Assembly (NCBI RefSeq): GCF_003597395.2
Contig: NC_133770.1
Location: forward strand, 78,356,414 to 78,420,413
Length of the DNA: 64,000 bases
Direction of reading: 5' to 3'
From: Chelonoidis abingdonii
Taxonomy: Eukaryota > Chordata > Testudines > Testudinidae
In this document: one piece after another, positions 10,740 through 21,993 of the stretch
Position numbering within the stretch: position 1 is the first letter of the stretch
Layout: the number at the start of each line of letters is the position of its first letter
Position numbers and translations under genes: made by a program
Notes under the pieces: model-generated
The model's database searches: none
What the model was told of the DNA's origin: nothing
Seen by the model: only the letters and a program-made list of their open reading frames with translations

Positions 10740-11045
10740 GTGAAAAGTGTTCACCCATGGTTGATACGGTGTTTTTGTCTTTTATCATTTTTCTGTGTGA
10801 GTTCATTTGTGAGTGTAGAGGGTGTCTGGCTTCGCTCACATAATTGCTATTGGGGCAGTTAGTGCACTGGATGAAGTGCACCACGTGTTGTGATAGACAT
10901 GTGTCGATCTGATGGATCTTGAAAGGTATGTTGTGCAGGGTACTGATCATCATAGCAGTGGAGATATGTCTGCAGATTTCACATTTGTTGCTCTGTCAGG
11001 GTTTGGTGCTGCTTTTAGTTGGTATCTCCTGGTCTGTGGGGAGCT
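10740..11045 (-). pseudogene. PLE GIY-YIG endonuclease remnant
   Basis: The minus-strand translation reads EICRHISTAMMISTLHNIP, then HVVHFIQCTNCPNSNYVSEA, then LHSQMNSHRKMIKDKN, then GEHFS. This follows the PLE pattern of a Cys-containing linker followed by 'VVYxIxCxxC...YVGxT...LRxRxxxHR...VGEHF', the GIY-YIG nuclease of Penelope-like retrotransposons. Several key positions are altered and the frame is cut at HFS by the insertion at 10026-10739, resuming beyond it. The reverse transcriptase region is absent (5' truncation, as usual for PLE copies). Confidence 0.75.
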
Positions 11046-11269
11046 TGTTAAACAACCATATTAAATTACCTAACTAAATGATAAAATGTTTGGTATGATT
11101 TAGAACTGCACTATGGTACAGGCAGGATCAGAAACCAGATCAGATGTAAAATTTAGGACTGACTTTTCAGACTAGTAACAGTGCCACAGTGGATCCAGGT
11201 ATAGGTCTGAAGTATTGTGCCTTTTTCTCTAGGCTGCAGTGGAAACCCACTCAGCCATAGCAGTATGAG

Positions 11270-11510
11270 GCAATCTGGAATAAGATTCTACTGGAGTAAG
11301 ATTCAGGACACCTGAATTCTGTTCGCAGCTCTGCCTCTCGTTTTCTTGGTGTCCTTAGGCAAGTCAGTTGCCTCTGTGCTTCTCTTTCCTTTCCCACCTT
11401 TAGTCTGTTTAGATTGTTCTCTCTTTGGTGCCGAGGCTGTCTCATTATTTATGTGTTTGTACAGCGCCTAGCGCAGTGATCACAGCTGGGGCTATTGTAA
11501 TACAAGTAAC
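11270..11510 (+). repeat. MIR/CORE-SINE-like repeat
   Basis: Plus-strand order is typical: ACACCTGAATTCTGTTCGCA, CTCTGCCTCTC, CTTAGGCAAGTCAGTTGCCT, CTGTGCTTCTCTTTCC, then TTTGTACAGCGCCTAGCGCA and a final AATAATAG. This matches the core and tail of ancient amniote SINEs related to MIR. The sequence is decayed and family assignment is by eye. Confidence 0.6.
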
Positions 11511-11717
11511 AAATAATAGTGAGGCGGGGGAGCACCTGTTATTCTTAAGCATGCCTCTGCCATTGCTACCCAAGGCAGTTTTCATGTGCTTTGGGGGACA
11601 GTGTAACCAGCTCTCTGTGCCTGGAGGGAAAGTCATTATGACATGGAGCTTTTGAGGTGGATGGAAGGAAAAAGGAAATAGAAAAGAATCTCAAAGTGAC
11701 TCCTTTGTTTCCTCACC

Positions 11718-11860
11718 AAGGCACTGATTCAGAAAAACACTTAGCGTGCGTGTAATTTTCAACATGTAGCATTATTGACTTCAGTCGGACTATTCATGTG
11801 CTGAAAGTAGTGTACGTGCATTTTCAGTGGTTTTTTTTTTTTTGCTGGATCAGAACCAAA
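11718..11860. repeat. Ancient palindromic repeat
   Basis: CTGATTCAGAAAAACACTTA at the left pairs with a right end reading TGCTGGATCAG after the oligo-T, around a centre with ATTGACTTCAGTCGGACTAT. It belongs to a family of roughly 100-150 bp foldback repeats seen also near 26.8, 26.95, 27.97/28.47 and 30.33 kb. Confidence 0.55.
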
Positions 11861-14800
11861 GCAAGAGTATCAGATTCTTCATAACCTCTCATTTGTTTTA
11901 AGATATTACAAGTGCTCATTGCTTTGGCATCATAATTATCCCCAGAATCTGTGGTATTGTAAGTTTCAGAGTGTTTTGGATCAAAATCAGTTATGGATAT
12001 ATAAATACTTATTTCTCCTGAAGATAAAGTTTTACATAGCATTAGAACTAGTCCCAAACTCACCTTAGAGTTGGTAAATTTTTCATAAAGATCTGTGACT
12101 CTCTTATCTTTGACAGTAATCCCATGGGATTGCATAGGAGTGCAAACCACTTGGAGAGCCTCTGAGACTATTGAAATGTAATTAGAGAGTGACCAGATGC
12201 TTCTTGCTAAACTATATATTCAAGACCACTAGATTCATCCTGACGTTTGTAAATGACATGAAATGGTAATAAAATAAAGTGGACTTTTCACTGCATTTTA
12301 CATATCCAGCAGATGTGTTTTTCCATAATGTGCCTGCTCTGCTGCCTAGCCCTTACGACAAAATATGCGGAACTGTTGCTGGAATAATACTTTACCGGTA
12401 TATTGTGTTCCATATTTTGCCACAATAGAAATATACCCTTGGACATGCTTTTTAAAAATCTCTCTTTCTATAACTCTACAAACTCAAAGAACAAATTGGA
12501 GGAGTTGAGGGACAGAACTTACAGGGATCAAAACCAAAAAAGAATATTTGCCGCACATCTTTCTTGGTAAAACTGCTGAGGATCACAAAGCTCTAAGTAC
12601 ACTGCTCTAGTTATCACACATGATGGCCACGTCAGACTAGTTACACTCCTGCAGCCTTTAAAAAAAAAAATCCCACCTATCCTGCAGAATGTGTTTTTTA
12701 TTTATTTATTTATTTAAAACAAAAACTCAGTCTTATTCAATGATCTTCATTCTGCAGGGCAGGAAATCCCCTGCCAGACAAGAGGAATTTTCTTCCACTA
12801 GCCCAAACTATTTTGTAGTTCAGACTGCATCTTAATTGAGAGATTGTTAGGAAACCACCTCCCCTACCAGTCACCATCATATATCATCCCCATAGCAACT
12901 ACAGTAATTTGCTATGTGGAAACTAACAGGAAAATTGTTTCAGTGTCTTTTGGTGCCATTTGGCTGCTAGAAGAAAGGATTAGACCCAGCACCATATGAC
13001 TAGCCAACTTCCCATGGACTATCAGCCTCCTTGGTACCATTCAGGTGTGAGATTGTGGCCCATTCAGTCACCTGTCTATCAGATCAGGTGAGGCATTGAC
13101 AGACGACAAAGGTAGCTCCGTACGGCCCTCCTCAGTGACAGCACAGGTTGGATCAACAACAGGTTGAAGTGGGAAAAAAAGCAAAGTAGTAAAAATCCTC
13201 AAAACTCAAAAAAGGACTTAGAAGACTTTTCCAAGTCATTTCCAAAATGAGAAGGTTTGTAGCTACTTAAGGATTCTTTTAGTAATTGGACAGTAATATA
13301 CAAGATAAATATTTACATATTGTTGGTTACTACTTATGATCCTTTCCCCAATATTGTTATCGGTTTTTGCAAATTACCATGGCACAGAATAGTAACTGTA
13401 CACCAGTGGGCTATATGGAGCTGCAAAATTCTGTCATAGAAAGGAAAATATTTTGGCAAGTGCAAAAATAGTCTGAAATTCTTTTCCCCGACACACACCT
13501 CCTGTTATTTCCATTCTAGAGCCTTAGCCCTCTAGTCCCAAATACCTGCTGAAGAAATTATCATGATTTGGTAATACTCATTTCACTGGGGTGGAGAATG
13601 TGGCATATGCCAAATATCAGGCTGAGGCCAAGACAAACAGCTGAGGTATAAACCTCTTTCAGATGAGTAGCTAGAAAAAGCGGACGGATCCCAAACTACA
13701 GTGGAGCTGCCAGGTGTCACTACACACCATACTGTGTGTGTATTTATAAGCTATATAGATGTAAGTGTTAACCTGGTAGTAAGAGACTTAAAATAAATCA
13801 GAGTTGTAAGGCGATCACTATTCCCACTGTATTTATTTCTTAGTAGATAGCTCCCAGGGAACCTATCTGTTTCTTTTTTTACAAAATATGTCGGATGGTT
13901 AAGGACAAAAGGAATTGAAGGAAGGTTTGTACCTTGTGCTAAAATTCCTCCTATGGAGCGGGCAGATTCTGCAGTAGGTGCATGTTGCCATGGTTTCTTT
14001 CCTGTTGCTGCTTCTGTCTTTGTAGTACTTTGAGGATCTGCAAATGAGGCTCCTCCCTTTCCTATGGCACTGCAGGGAAAGAGGGAGACAGTTCCTTTAG
14101 CACTGGCCATATGATGACCATTCTCTTTAGGACAACTGTCAAGGTTTTGCACTGGAACAAAACCAAAACCTTTTGAGTATTTTTGCATTGAAACATCAGG
14201 GGGTTTTTTTGTTTGTTTTGTTTGTTTGTTTGTTTGTTTTTTCCTTCTGGTCTTCCTCTCTGTAAAGTTTACTATTCTCTGGGAAACGCCCAAATTCTTC
14301 AGACATACTCAGCAGTTTCTCTCTCTGTAGCCTGCCCCCTGAACAGCACCTGACAATTGACACCGCACCTTCCTCTCAAGTAGGGCCTTTTAGACTTTTC
14401 AGTGTCCTTTTCATCTCTAAGGCCCCAGCACTGGCACAGCAAGATTTGTATCATCCTTGGAGACAGGCTATAGAAGCTAATCACCTTCCTCATTGTCTTT
14501 CAAGTGTTATGCCAGGAGGTTCTTATCCGAGGAGCCTTTGTGTTGTTTCCCTTTTTGTTTTTCCAACAGTCCCCTATTTAGAACATACACTTATACAGGG
14601 AATTCTAGTACCCACCATTGTTATACAGTAACTTTACCTCCCCAGCCAGATCACATACAGTAATTATGCCCTTATTACATATCACTATTTGTTTATTACA
14701 TAGAATTTCCTACATAATTCATAAAATTATTACATATCAGCATAGATTGTGACGAAGCAGCTCCATCCCACCACAGATGAAAGACGCTGCTTTCAGAGTT

Positions 14801-15084
14801 GTGATGTTTGCAGGTTGCTGTTAGAAACGCATACAATAGCTGAGCAAATTTGAGTTATCAGTTTTATGGCTGGAAAGAAAAAAAAAGGAATGGCATAAAT
14901 GAAAAAGACCTAGAAATGTAATGCTGTCTCTGCAGTTTACTACAGCATTCTCCTCATCCTAAAATAGAGTAGAATATTTTATTTTCTTACACCGCATTCA
15001 TCATCCAGGTATGTGTCGTTGCTCACAGAGGAATAACAATAGCAGAGAGAGAAGTAAATTATACTGGAACAGTGATCAGATGTC
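11861..15084. other. Unique region with simple repeats, no gene recognised
   Basis: Contains an A10 run near 12661, a (TTTA)n run at 12694-12716 and a (TTTG)n run at 14204-14242. A minus-strand frame is open across 13751-14293 (reported as a finding). Nothing else has repeat ends or domain-like coding. Confidence 0.45.
14204..14242 (+). repeat. (TTTG)n microsatellite
   Basis: T-runs followed by repeated GTTT units. On the minus strand it produces the Lys/Gln/Thr-rich start of the 180-codon frame, which argues against that start being real. Confidence 0.9.
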
Positions 15085-15365
15085 TTAAGCCTTGGCTACA
15101 CTGGCGCTTTACAGTGCTGCAACTTTCTCGCTCAGGGGTGTGAAAAAAACACCCCCCTGAGCGCTGCAAGATACAGCACTGTAAAGCGCCAATGTAAACA
15201 GTGCCGCAGCGCTGGGAGCGCTGCTCCCAGCGCTGCAAGCTAATCCCCTTGGGGAGGTGGAGTACGTGCAGCGCAGGTGCTGTGACCACCCTCAAACTTC
15301 AAAGCGCTGCCGCAGCAGCGCTCCCGCAGCAGAGCTTTGAAGTTTCTAGTGTAGCCAAGCCCTTA
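15085..15365. mobile_element. Foldback MITE, 'GGCTACACT' type
   Basis: It begins TTAAGCCTTGGCTACACTGG and ends AGTGTAGCCAAGCCCTTA, which are imperfect inverted repeats bordered by TTA/TAA. Internal perfect hairpins are prominent: GGCGCTTTACAGTGCTG pairs with CAGCACTGTAAAGCGCC; CTCAGGGGTGT with ACCCCCCTGAG; CAGCGCTGGGAGC with GCTCCCAGCGCTG. TTA flanks suggest PIF/Harbinger mobilisation, which is an inference. The short frames on both strands are artefacts. Confidence 0.75.
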
Positions 15366-17260
15366 GTCTGTTTAGAAACTCTCAAGTCTCTTGTTTTGGT
15401 GGTAAATTAGCATTCAGTAATGGAAGAAAATAGGAAATGACTCAGAGTACAATAAAATGTGGGTTTTTTTTCCAGCTTTAGTAAATGGATTACATAGCAA
15501 CTGGTGGATAAAAATAAATAAACACATAAATAATGAAAGACAACGATTCCAAGTAAACATAAAAAAGAAGAAAAGAATTCAGCAGTCTATATTAGCAAGC
15601 AGCACTAAATGAAGAAGCCTTCTACTGATGAAACTTGTACACGCTTTGCTCGTTTCAAAATCTTAATTTTTTTAGTAGGTGCAGGTTGCCCATTTTGTGG
15701 ATCTTATCCATTCTAATTGTTACCAGAGGTTGTTTGCATGAAAGAAATAAGCAGAAACTAATTGTCTGTGACACAAGGCTGTCTAGGGTTTTGGAACTCC
15801 TAAAGGCTCCCCTGACTATATCATTCTTTTTCCTTCAATTTTTGGAATATTTGACTGTGATTGCAGAGGATTTGTGGGGTGGCCTTGGTGCTTTGTATGA
15901 TTTAAGCAGAATATCAGGATCCCCAAGCCAATGGAAATGACTAAACAACTTGTACAATTTTGTAGATATTGAGTGGATATTTTCTGACATGAAAGCTATG
16001 AATAGGTATAAATCCTAATAAGCAAATAATGCATCTTCCAGGTAATATATTAAAATGCTCGCCTGATGTTAGCATTTTGCCTTCAGTTATTTTGCAATAT
16101 ATTCTTCAAACAAGTTATCTATACTTTGATGCATTATATTATCTACAAAATAATCTAACAAGCTATTTAGGAAATCCCTAAAAATTGTAACAGCTTCACT
16201 CACTACAGAAGTCATTCCACGTGCAATTGTTCTGAATACTTGAGCAATGAGACTTCAATTTAAGCAGGCCGTTTACAATGTATGTCACTTTTTTCTTCCC
16301 TTTTCCTACTAAACAATGTATAACATTTTACATCTTTCTTTTAAAAAGGAAAATAATGATTTGTACTTCTTAGGACTTTTCATTCAGGGATCTCAAAGCC
16401 CTCGCTAAACATTTATTAGCTTCACAGCTCTCATGTGAGCTAAGTTAGTGTTTAAAAAACTGTAAACTGACATGCAACTTGTCAAAGGTGAAATGATAAA
16501 ACGTAGCAGATCCAGAATGGAAGCCAGAAGTCCCAGTGCCCAGCTGTATCTATTAGATCACACTCAAGTTATTTTATATGTTGAACAATGGCAGTATAAT
16601 TCATGAGCTATTCATAGTGACCTGCATTTTCTTAATTCTTTCAAATGAGACAGTGCTTCGAGCTGGACAACCATATGCGTATGTATTGTATGCTGCAATA
16701 CTGAGTAACTAATGGTGAAATCTTGTTGCAGTCCGGGCTAGCTGGCTTCCTTCCTTTATACAAAGCACAAAATAGTTAACTTTCCATCCAAAACTGTCTA
16801 GTGTATATTTATAGTCTTGATTGTCTGAGACTATGCAAAATCCTATTCATCAAGCACACTTTCTTTATAATTATAGCTAAACTCATTTGGCAGCCAGGGA
16901 ACCTGTTTTGTTGGTTATTTTTGCACAGTAACATAACAATAGTGGTAGTAATGATGAGAATTAATCTGCTTTTCATCACTGAAGGAGAAATTCTCTTCAT
17001 GTTTATAAAGCTCTATACTGGAATTTCTGCAGCTGAAGGTGTTGGGGAGGTGAAAAGCTACATCCCAAAATCAGAGCAGTGATGAAGTGCAACTTTCCTG
17101 CCACTGTGGCCACTGCACTAATCTATGAACTGCAGATATTCTGGGCAAAATACTGATTCCACTGAAGTTAATGGCAGAGTGTCATTGACTTCACCGGGGC
17201 CAAGATTTCACCTTCTATGTCACTCTGAGAGCATGTTAGGGGAACTGGCTCTCTGTGTTC
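15366..17260. other. Unique region with MIR-like relic
   Basis: AT-rich sequence. A degraded minus-strand MIR-like SINE lies at about 16360-16560 (GATCTCAAAGCCCTCGC...CAACTTGTCAAAGGTGAAAT). An old 'GAAGTTAATGG...TTGACTTC' foldback relic is at 17146-17212. The 101-codon frame at 15635-15940 has no domain I recognise. Confidence 0.45.
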
Positions 17261-17464
17261 TTGGCTTACTTGGCCCTGCCAATGCTAAACTATGCAGAGA
17301 TCCCACGGAGGCATTATTATTTGTTGTCTGTATTATAACAACACCTATGAGTCCTAGTCATGAGCCTGTACCCTGTACAAACACAGACCCAAAAGACAGT
17401 CCCTGCCTGTGACAGAATACAGTCTCATATTCACACATTATTGTAATAATCTTTGTACAAAGTA

Positions 17465-17531
17465 TGCCTGGTAAGAAGAACAGGAGTACTTGTGGCACCT
17501 TAGAGACTAACAAATTTATTTGCCTGGTAAG
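17465..17531 (-). mobile_element. 45-bp PLE tail with 11-bp TSD
   Basis: The insert is 17476-17520 and is flanked by the exact 11-bp TSD TGCCTGGTAAG (17465-17475 and 17521-17531). It carries GTGGCACCTTAGAGACTAAC, the motif found at the short end of the PLE arms at 28.83 and 30.29 kb and, in variant form, at 10.03 kb. It is inferred to be an extreme 5'-truncated PLE copy inserted by target-primed reverse transcription, with its 3' end at the left. Confidence 0.85.
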
Positions 17532-17895
17532 ATATCATTTGAAAACTCATAATTTACTGGTCAGTATTGTCCTGATAAAATGTATGTGGCAACCCTGTAT
17601 GTGATGTTATAAGATTCCCCAGTAGGATGTAATTAACAGATGTTTCAAACCCCACAGCCCTACCCAGGAAGAAGTCAGGTCTGTCCTAAACAAAGGAAGG
17701 AATGTGTGCTTGCATTAATCTGCAGTTAAGCAGTAAACACAGTCACCAAGCAGGGAGAGAAAACAAAGGAAGTTTAAACAGGTGAAACCCCCCCAGCAGG
17801 GAACATCCTTCCACACAGAGTTGTGTGGCTGGAAACGTTTTTCAAGAGGGGGATTGAGACAATAAAAAGATGGGACAAACCCCCTATGTACCTCT

Positions 17896-18034
17896 CTCCC
17901 TCTTAGGGTGACCAGATGTACAGACTTTATAGGGACAGTCCTGATTTTTGGGTCTTTTTCTTATATAGGCTCCTATTACCTCCCACTCTCGTCCTGATTT
18001 TTCACATTTGCTGTCTGGTCACCCTACTTCCTCT
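17896..18034. mobile_element. 123-bp hAT MITE, copy 1
   Basis: The body is 17904-18026, with ends TAGGGTGACCAGAT and GTCTGGTCACCCTA. It is flanked by CTCCCTCT (17896-17903) and CTTCCTCT (18027-18034), an 8-bp TSD with one mismatch. The interior includes TATAGGGACAGTCCTGATTT and TCTTATATAGGCTCCTATTA. It matches 60277-60400 in the opposite orientation. It is nested in the LTR at 17408-18689. Confidence 0.88.
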
Positions 18035-18735
18035 TCCCCCGCCCATTGCATTCACGGAACCTGAAGAGACAAAGGGGGCAGCCGTTGGAATCTGGGGGAG
18101 GAGTCCTGACCTAAAGAGTTTGGTCAGTCAGACTGCTGAAAGCAAGAGGTGCTTTGCATTGAATATAGCTTGTTAGATTAGGCACCACTAAACGTTTTAC
18201 CTTTATTTTTCTTGTAACCTGTTCTGGTTTTTATGCCTCATTTCTTGTATTCCCATAAAATCTCTCTCTTTTTGTACTTAATAGACTTGTTTTATTGTTT
18301 TATCTAATCCAGTGTGTACAAGTTGAAGTGTCTGGGAAACTCCATTTGGGGCAACAAGTTGTGTGCATAGTATTTCCTTAAAGGAATACTGGGCTTAACA
18401 TATTTGTACTGTCTAGGAGAGGCCTGATGTTCACATATGGGGGAAGATCTGGGGTTGGGGTGTGTTGGCATCACCCTGCAGTATAACCAAGGCTAGTAAG
18501 AGCCCAGGTGTGGCAGGCTGGCTACTGCACACACTCAGCATAGCTGGGAGTGACTTACATGCTGGAGACTGTTTGTGAGCAGTCCAGGCTGGAGGCTACA
18601 GCAGCAAGACATTGTAAAGGGCATCCCAGGTTACAGGACAGGGGTGAAACAGCCACTCGTTAGTATTGGTTGTACCGTGGTATGTCACATTGCCCCCAGA
18701 GACATTACAATCTAAGTATAAGACAACAAGAAACA

Positions 18736-21005
18736 ACAGGCGGCTACAGCCAGATGGGGAAGATTCTTGGGCAAGGGGTGCGTGTCCCTAAGGGACTTAA
18801 GTGGTGTATACTTCTGTGTGTGAGGAGGAAAGTTTCATGGACTCTGTGCACGAAGCTGAATTTTACCTGAAGGCACCTAGACACAGAGAAATGAGATGAT
18901 GGTTGTTACTGTGATTGTTGCAGTGCACACAGAAAATCCCATGTTTTTTAGGCTGTTTGTTTAACTAAAGTTTTTACATGGTTTGTAGAGAATTAGTCGG
19001 CAGGAAATTAAATTTCTGTCGTCTTTCTTGTTTCCATTGCATATGCCTAACAGCTCTCCTTCTTTTATGGGTCTGTTAATAAACATATGTCCTTAAAAGC
19101 CCAGAGCAGGTTCATAGTAGAAGTCAAGTTTGTGGAGGAAAATGCGGACTTCAGTCTGCTTTGGTTTCATTCTGCCAGCCATGTCCTTTAGATGGGGAGT
19201 TCATTTAGAAAGAGAGAGAGACAACAGTGCTGTAAAGAACGTGGCATGAGATCTTATCCAAAGGCAGCAGTTCAGACTGGAAACAAAACTACAGTTCAGT
19301 GAGCATCAAGATATAGGTTCAGGTTTCATGTGAAGTTGTAGTGAAGGAGAATCTGAGCGTTGTTTTGGCAGAACCCTACATGCCAGTACTAGACTCTTCC
19401 GAGCCTTTTAAATCAGAACACTATTACTATAGTAATTTGTTCTTACATTACCATAAGGGCTATTTACTACTGTCAGCTCAGGAAATGACCTAGTGTGGCT
19501 TCGTGAGGCAGAATTAATGTGCAGTGATTCTAGCTAAAAGTTGGCTGTCTTTTAATTTAATAACTAGAGACCTGTCCAGTTCCTTTTGAAGTTAATAGCA
19601 GTGTGAAGTTAAAACAATTTTTTTTCTGAGAAGGAAGCAAATTTGACTCAATTTGAGCTTAGAATATATGGGTTTTCCCTCAGCAGAATGAAGAGAGGAG
19701 ATTTTTAAATTGTAAAACAAAATCAAGCATTCCTGTGACATTTAAAGCCTGTTTTACTGTGCTGTGGCTTTAGGATACAAATTTAGCAATGATGTTTTGA
19801 AGTGAGCATTCAAGCTGGAAATATTTAAAATGTGTGTGACTCTTACCGGTGGTATAAGTGTTTTTGCACAGCAGGGACCACACACTGCAAATGAATCCTC
19901 GTCTCCTTTGGTGATACCTCTTCTCACCATGGGATCCAATTTCCTACAAAGGTATATGAAGCACCATTTTAATTAGTGTTTTTTCTTAATGATCAGAAGA
20001 ATGGTTTGACTATATGAAGAATAAAGGTTTCATTGCTCTGGAAATCAGGGTTGTTGATTTGTTTTTGTTTTTCCTCCTTGGAGTTATGTAAACTTTAACA
20101 AATGGCTCATTTCAGCTCATCATGGGTAGGTGAAAAGTAACTTTCTATTTTAAGCTAGAGTTTATCATCACCACTGGATCTGCTTTATTGCTGCTGTTGA
20201 GATTTTAGGAATCCTCATAACAGCATGAATAACCATTTGTTGGAATAATTCCAACCAGGGAACTTTAAGTGGAGGGTTCTATTTTCATTATTATTTCTAT
20301 TTTCCTTACTTTAGTTCTCATGGAATTTACTGAATTGATAGTCCTGAAAACTTAAGAACTCTGTTGATCCACAGAGCTGGTACAACACCCACCCAAATCA
20401 GTAGTAACCAAAACCCAATTAACATCTGATAGCATTTAGGCATTTGTGAAGGATGTAGTGGTTTCCATTTGGCTTATAATAGACAGGTGTCCACATCAGA
20501 GAATATCTCCATCACAGTAAACAATCATATACATTCTCCTTAAAGAGACTAAGGATTAAAGAGGTATGGAGATTAAATTCACCTCTCCCAATTCCCATAT
20601 GAGATCTGTCAAGAATTAGACTGAGACATATAATCAAAGCAGCATGGGGGCTTATACTGCAACTGAGACAAAGCAGGTTGTATATTGTAATAATGAAGAC
20701 ATGAATAAGTTGTGTGTGTATGCATATTATCAAGTGCACATGCATGTGATAAATATATCTGAGCCTATAACATTCCCACTAATCCATTTCTCTGGGATAT
20801 ATTCTAACTTTCCAACCCCTACGCAGCTTCATATAGTTGCCATTTTGTTTTTAGCCAGATGACCTCCTCCCTCCACAAAAAGTTACTCCAGTTCATAGCC
20901 CATAGTTACGATGCATCTGTCCTGCCCCTGTGACCATTTAGAAGTTGTCAGAACTTTCAAATCCAATATTTTATGCTTTTGCCAGGTTATATGTTTATAT
21001 AGGGT
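18736..21005. other. Unique region, no gene recognised
   Basis: No repeat termini or coding domains are recognised. Short frames only. Confidence 0.45.
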
Positions 21006-21100
21006 GGATCAGATCCTCAGCTGGTGTAAATGAGCATAGCTCTATTTATAGCCATGTGATATAACTCTGTGGATTTACAGCAGCTGAGTATCTGTCTCAG
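21006..21100. repeat. Short palindromic repeat
   Basis: GATCAGATCCTCAGCTGGTG at the left pairs with ACAGCAGCTGAGTATCTGTC at the right, with GTAAATGAGCATAGCTC pairing inward. It belongs to the class of about 80-bp ancient foldback repeats common in sauropsids. Confidence 0.6.
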
Positions 21101-21993
21101 TATAGTGTATTATACACACATATAGTCTAATAGCCAGGAACTTTGCTTTATTTCACCTCCAAAGTATAGGAACATAAAATAAACATCTCTTCCATTAAGT
21201 ATGTTGCATGTACTGGCTTCTGGCTGACTCATAAAATTACTGGTCTGTGTAGGTGTATAATATAGATAATAATAATACCTACCCATGTATTTCTCACTTC
21301 TGTTATGCTTCACATTAGAGGATCTCAAAATGTTTTTCTTATCCTTCACAAAATTACGTGGCACATTTGCCAGAGAAAGAGGAGTTAATTGAGACATCCT
21401 GGTTACATTCTAATTCAAGCTATTACTTTTTTTGCCTACCAAAATCTTCCTGCTGTTTCAGCTGGTTAAAGAGTTCTTCACTCACCTTTTATCCTAAATT
21501 GGTGTGTAGTGTTGCTGGACATCATTAAACAGCTGGCACATTTTACTCTGAAGGTGGCTGAATTTCGGTAATAAGCAATAGGGTGATCCCTAGGCAGTTT
21601 TTGTAAAGAGATTGTAAAGAACGTAAAGCATATTGGAAACCAGTGGGTAGAAATGTTCTATAGATCATCTCACTCATCATTACCCTACCTAGTTTGTAGT
21701 TCTAAACATTGTGGCAGCCTCTTTAGAATGACTGGATGATATTTCATCATTTACTAATGTTACCGTTTATTGTGTACATGTATAAATCACTGATTTAGCT
21801 ACTTATCTGCTCTTAAACTTCATTGACACTTGTGTGTGTAAATTCACCGGCTTCCTCTTTTGCAGGAAAATCATTCTGTAAAAGTATAAACTCCTGCTTA
21901 TGCAATTAGACAAAATTATTCATAAGCCATTGGCAGGCAATAAATAAAAAAAAATTGCAGAAACAGCTGCGCAACTTCAAAATGTTCTTGGTA
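21101..21993. other. Unique AT-rich region
   Basis: No element boundaries, exons or RNA genes are seen. Confidence 0.45.

Larger units (their letters stand above)
10017..10748. mobile_element. Foldback PLE-tail insertion with 9-bp TSD
   Basis: The insert is 10026-10739, flanked by GTGAAAAGT (10017-10025 and 10740-10748), and it interrupts a PLE reading frame. The left arm (10026 to about 10170) and right arm (about 10563 to 10739) are inverted repeats sharing TTAAAGACTAACAGATTTAT, GGGCATAAGCTTT and TGAAGAGAAGGG. The right arm is longer by about 40 nt (GTGGATACAGACTCATGTGG, then TTACCCCCTCATAC). The arms are relatives of those of the PLE at 28783-30320. The loop holds a MITE-like repeat into which a hAT later inserted. 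There is no coding capacity. Confidence 0.85.
17403..18694 (+). mobile_element. Solo-LTR-like element with 5-bp TSD
   Basis: The body is 17408-18689, starting TGTGACAGAATACAG and ending TGGTATGTCACA, so TG...CA ends with a short inverted TGTGAC/GTCACA. The flanks CTGCC (17403-17407) and TTGCC (18690-18694) form a 5-bp TSD with one mismatch. A degenerate poly(A) signal (CTTAATAGACTTG, near 18280) suggests plus orientation. Removing two nested insertions (17476-17520 and 17904-18026, with their TSDs) gives about 1.1 kb. No internal retroviral coding sequence is present. It is taken to be a solo LTR of an ERV or Gypsy element. Confidence 0.75.
17290..18735 (-). repeat. Ancient SINE-like repeat split by LTR
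   Basis: The left part (ACCCTGTACAAACACAGACC, then AAGACAGTCCCTGCC) and the right part (CCCCAGAGACATTACAATCT, then AAGTATAAGAC) join into one copy of a common ancient reptile repeat once 17408-18689 is removed. The same motif order occurs at about 28585-28640. This independently supports the LTR boundaries. Confidence 0.7.
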
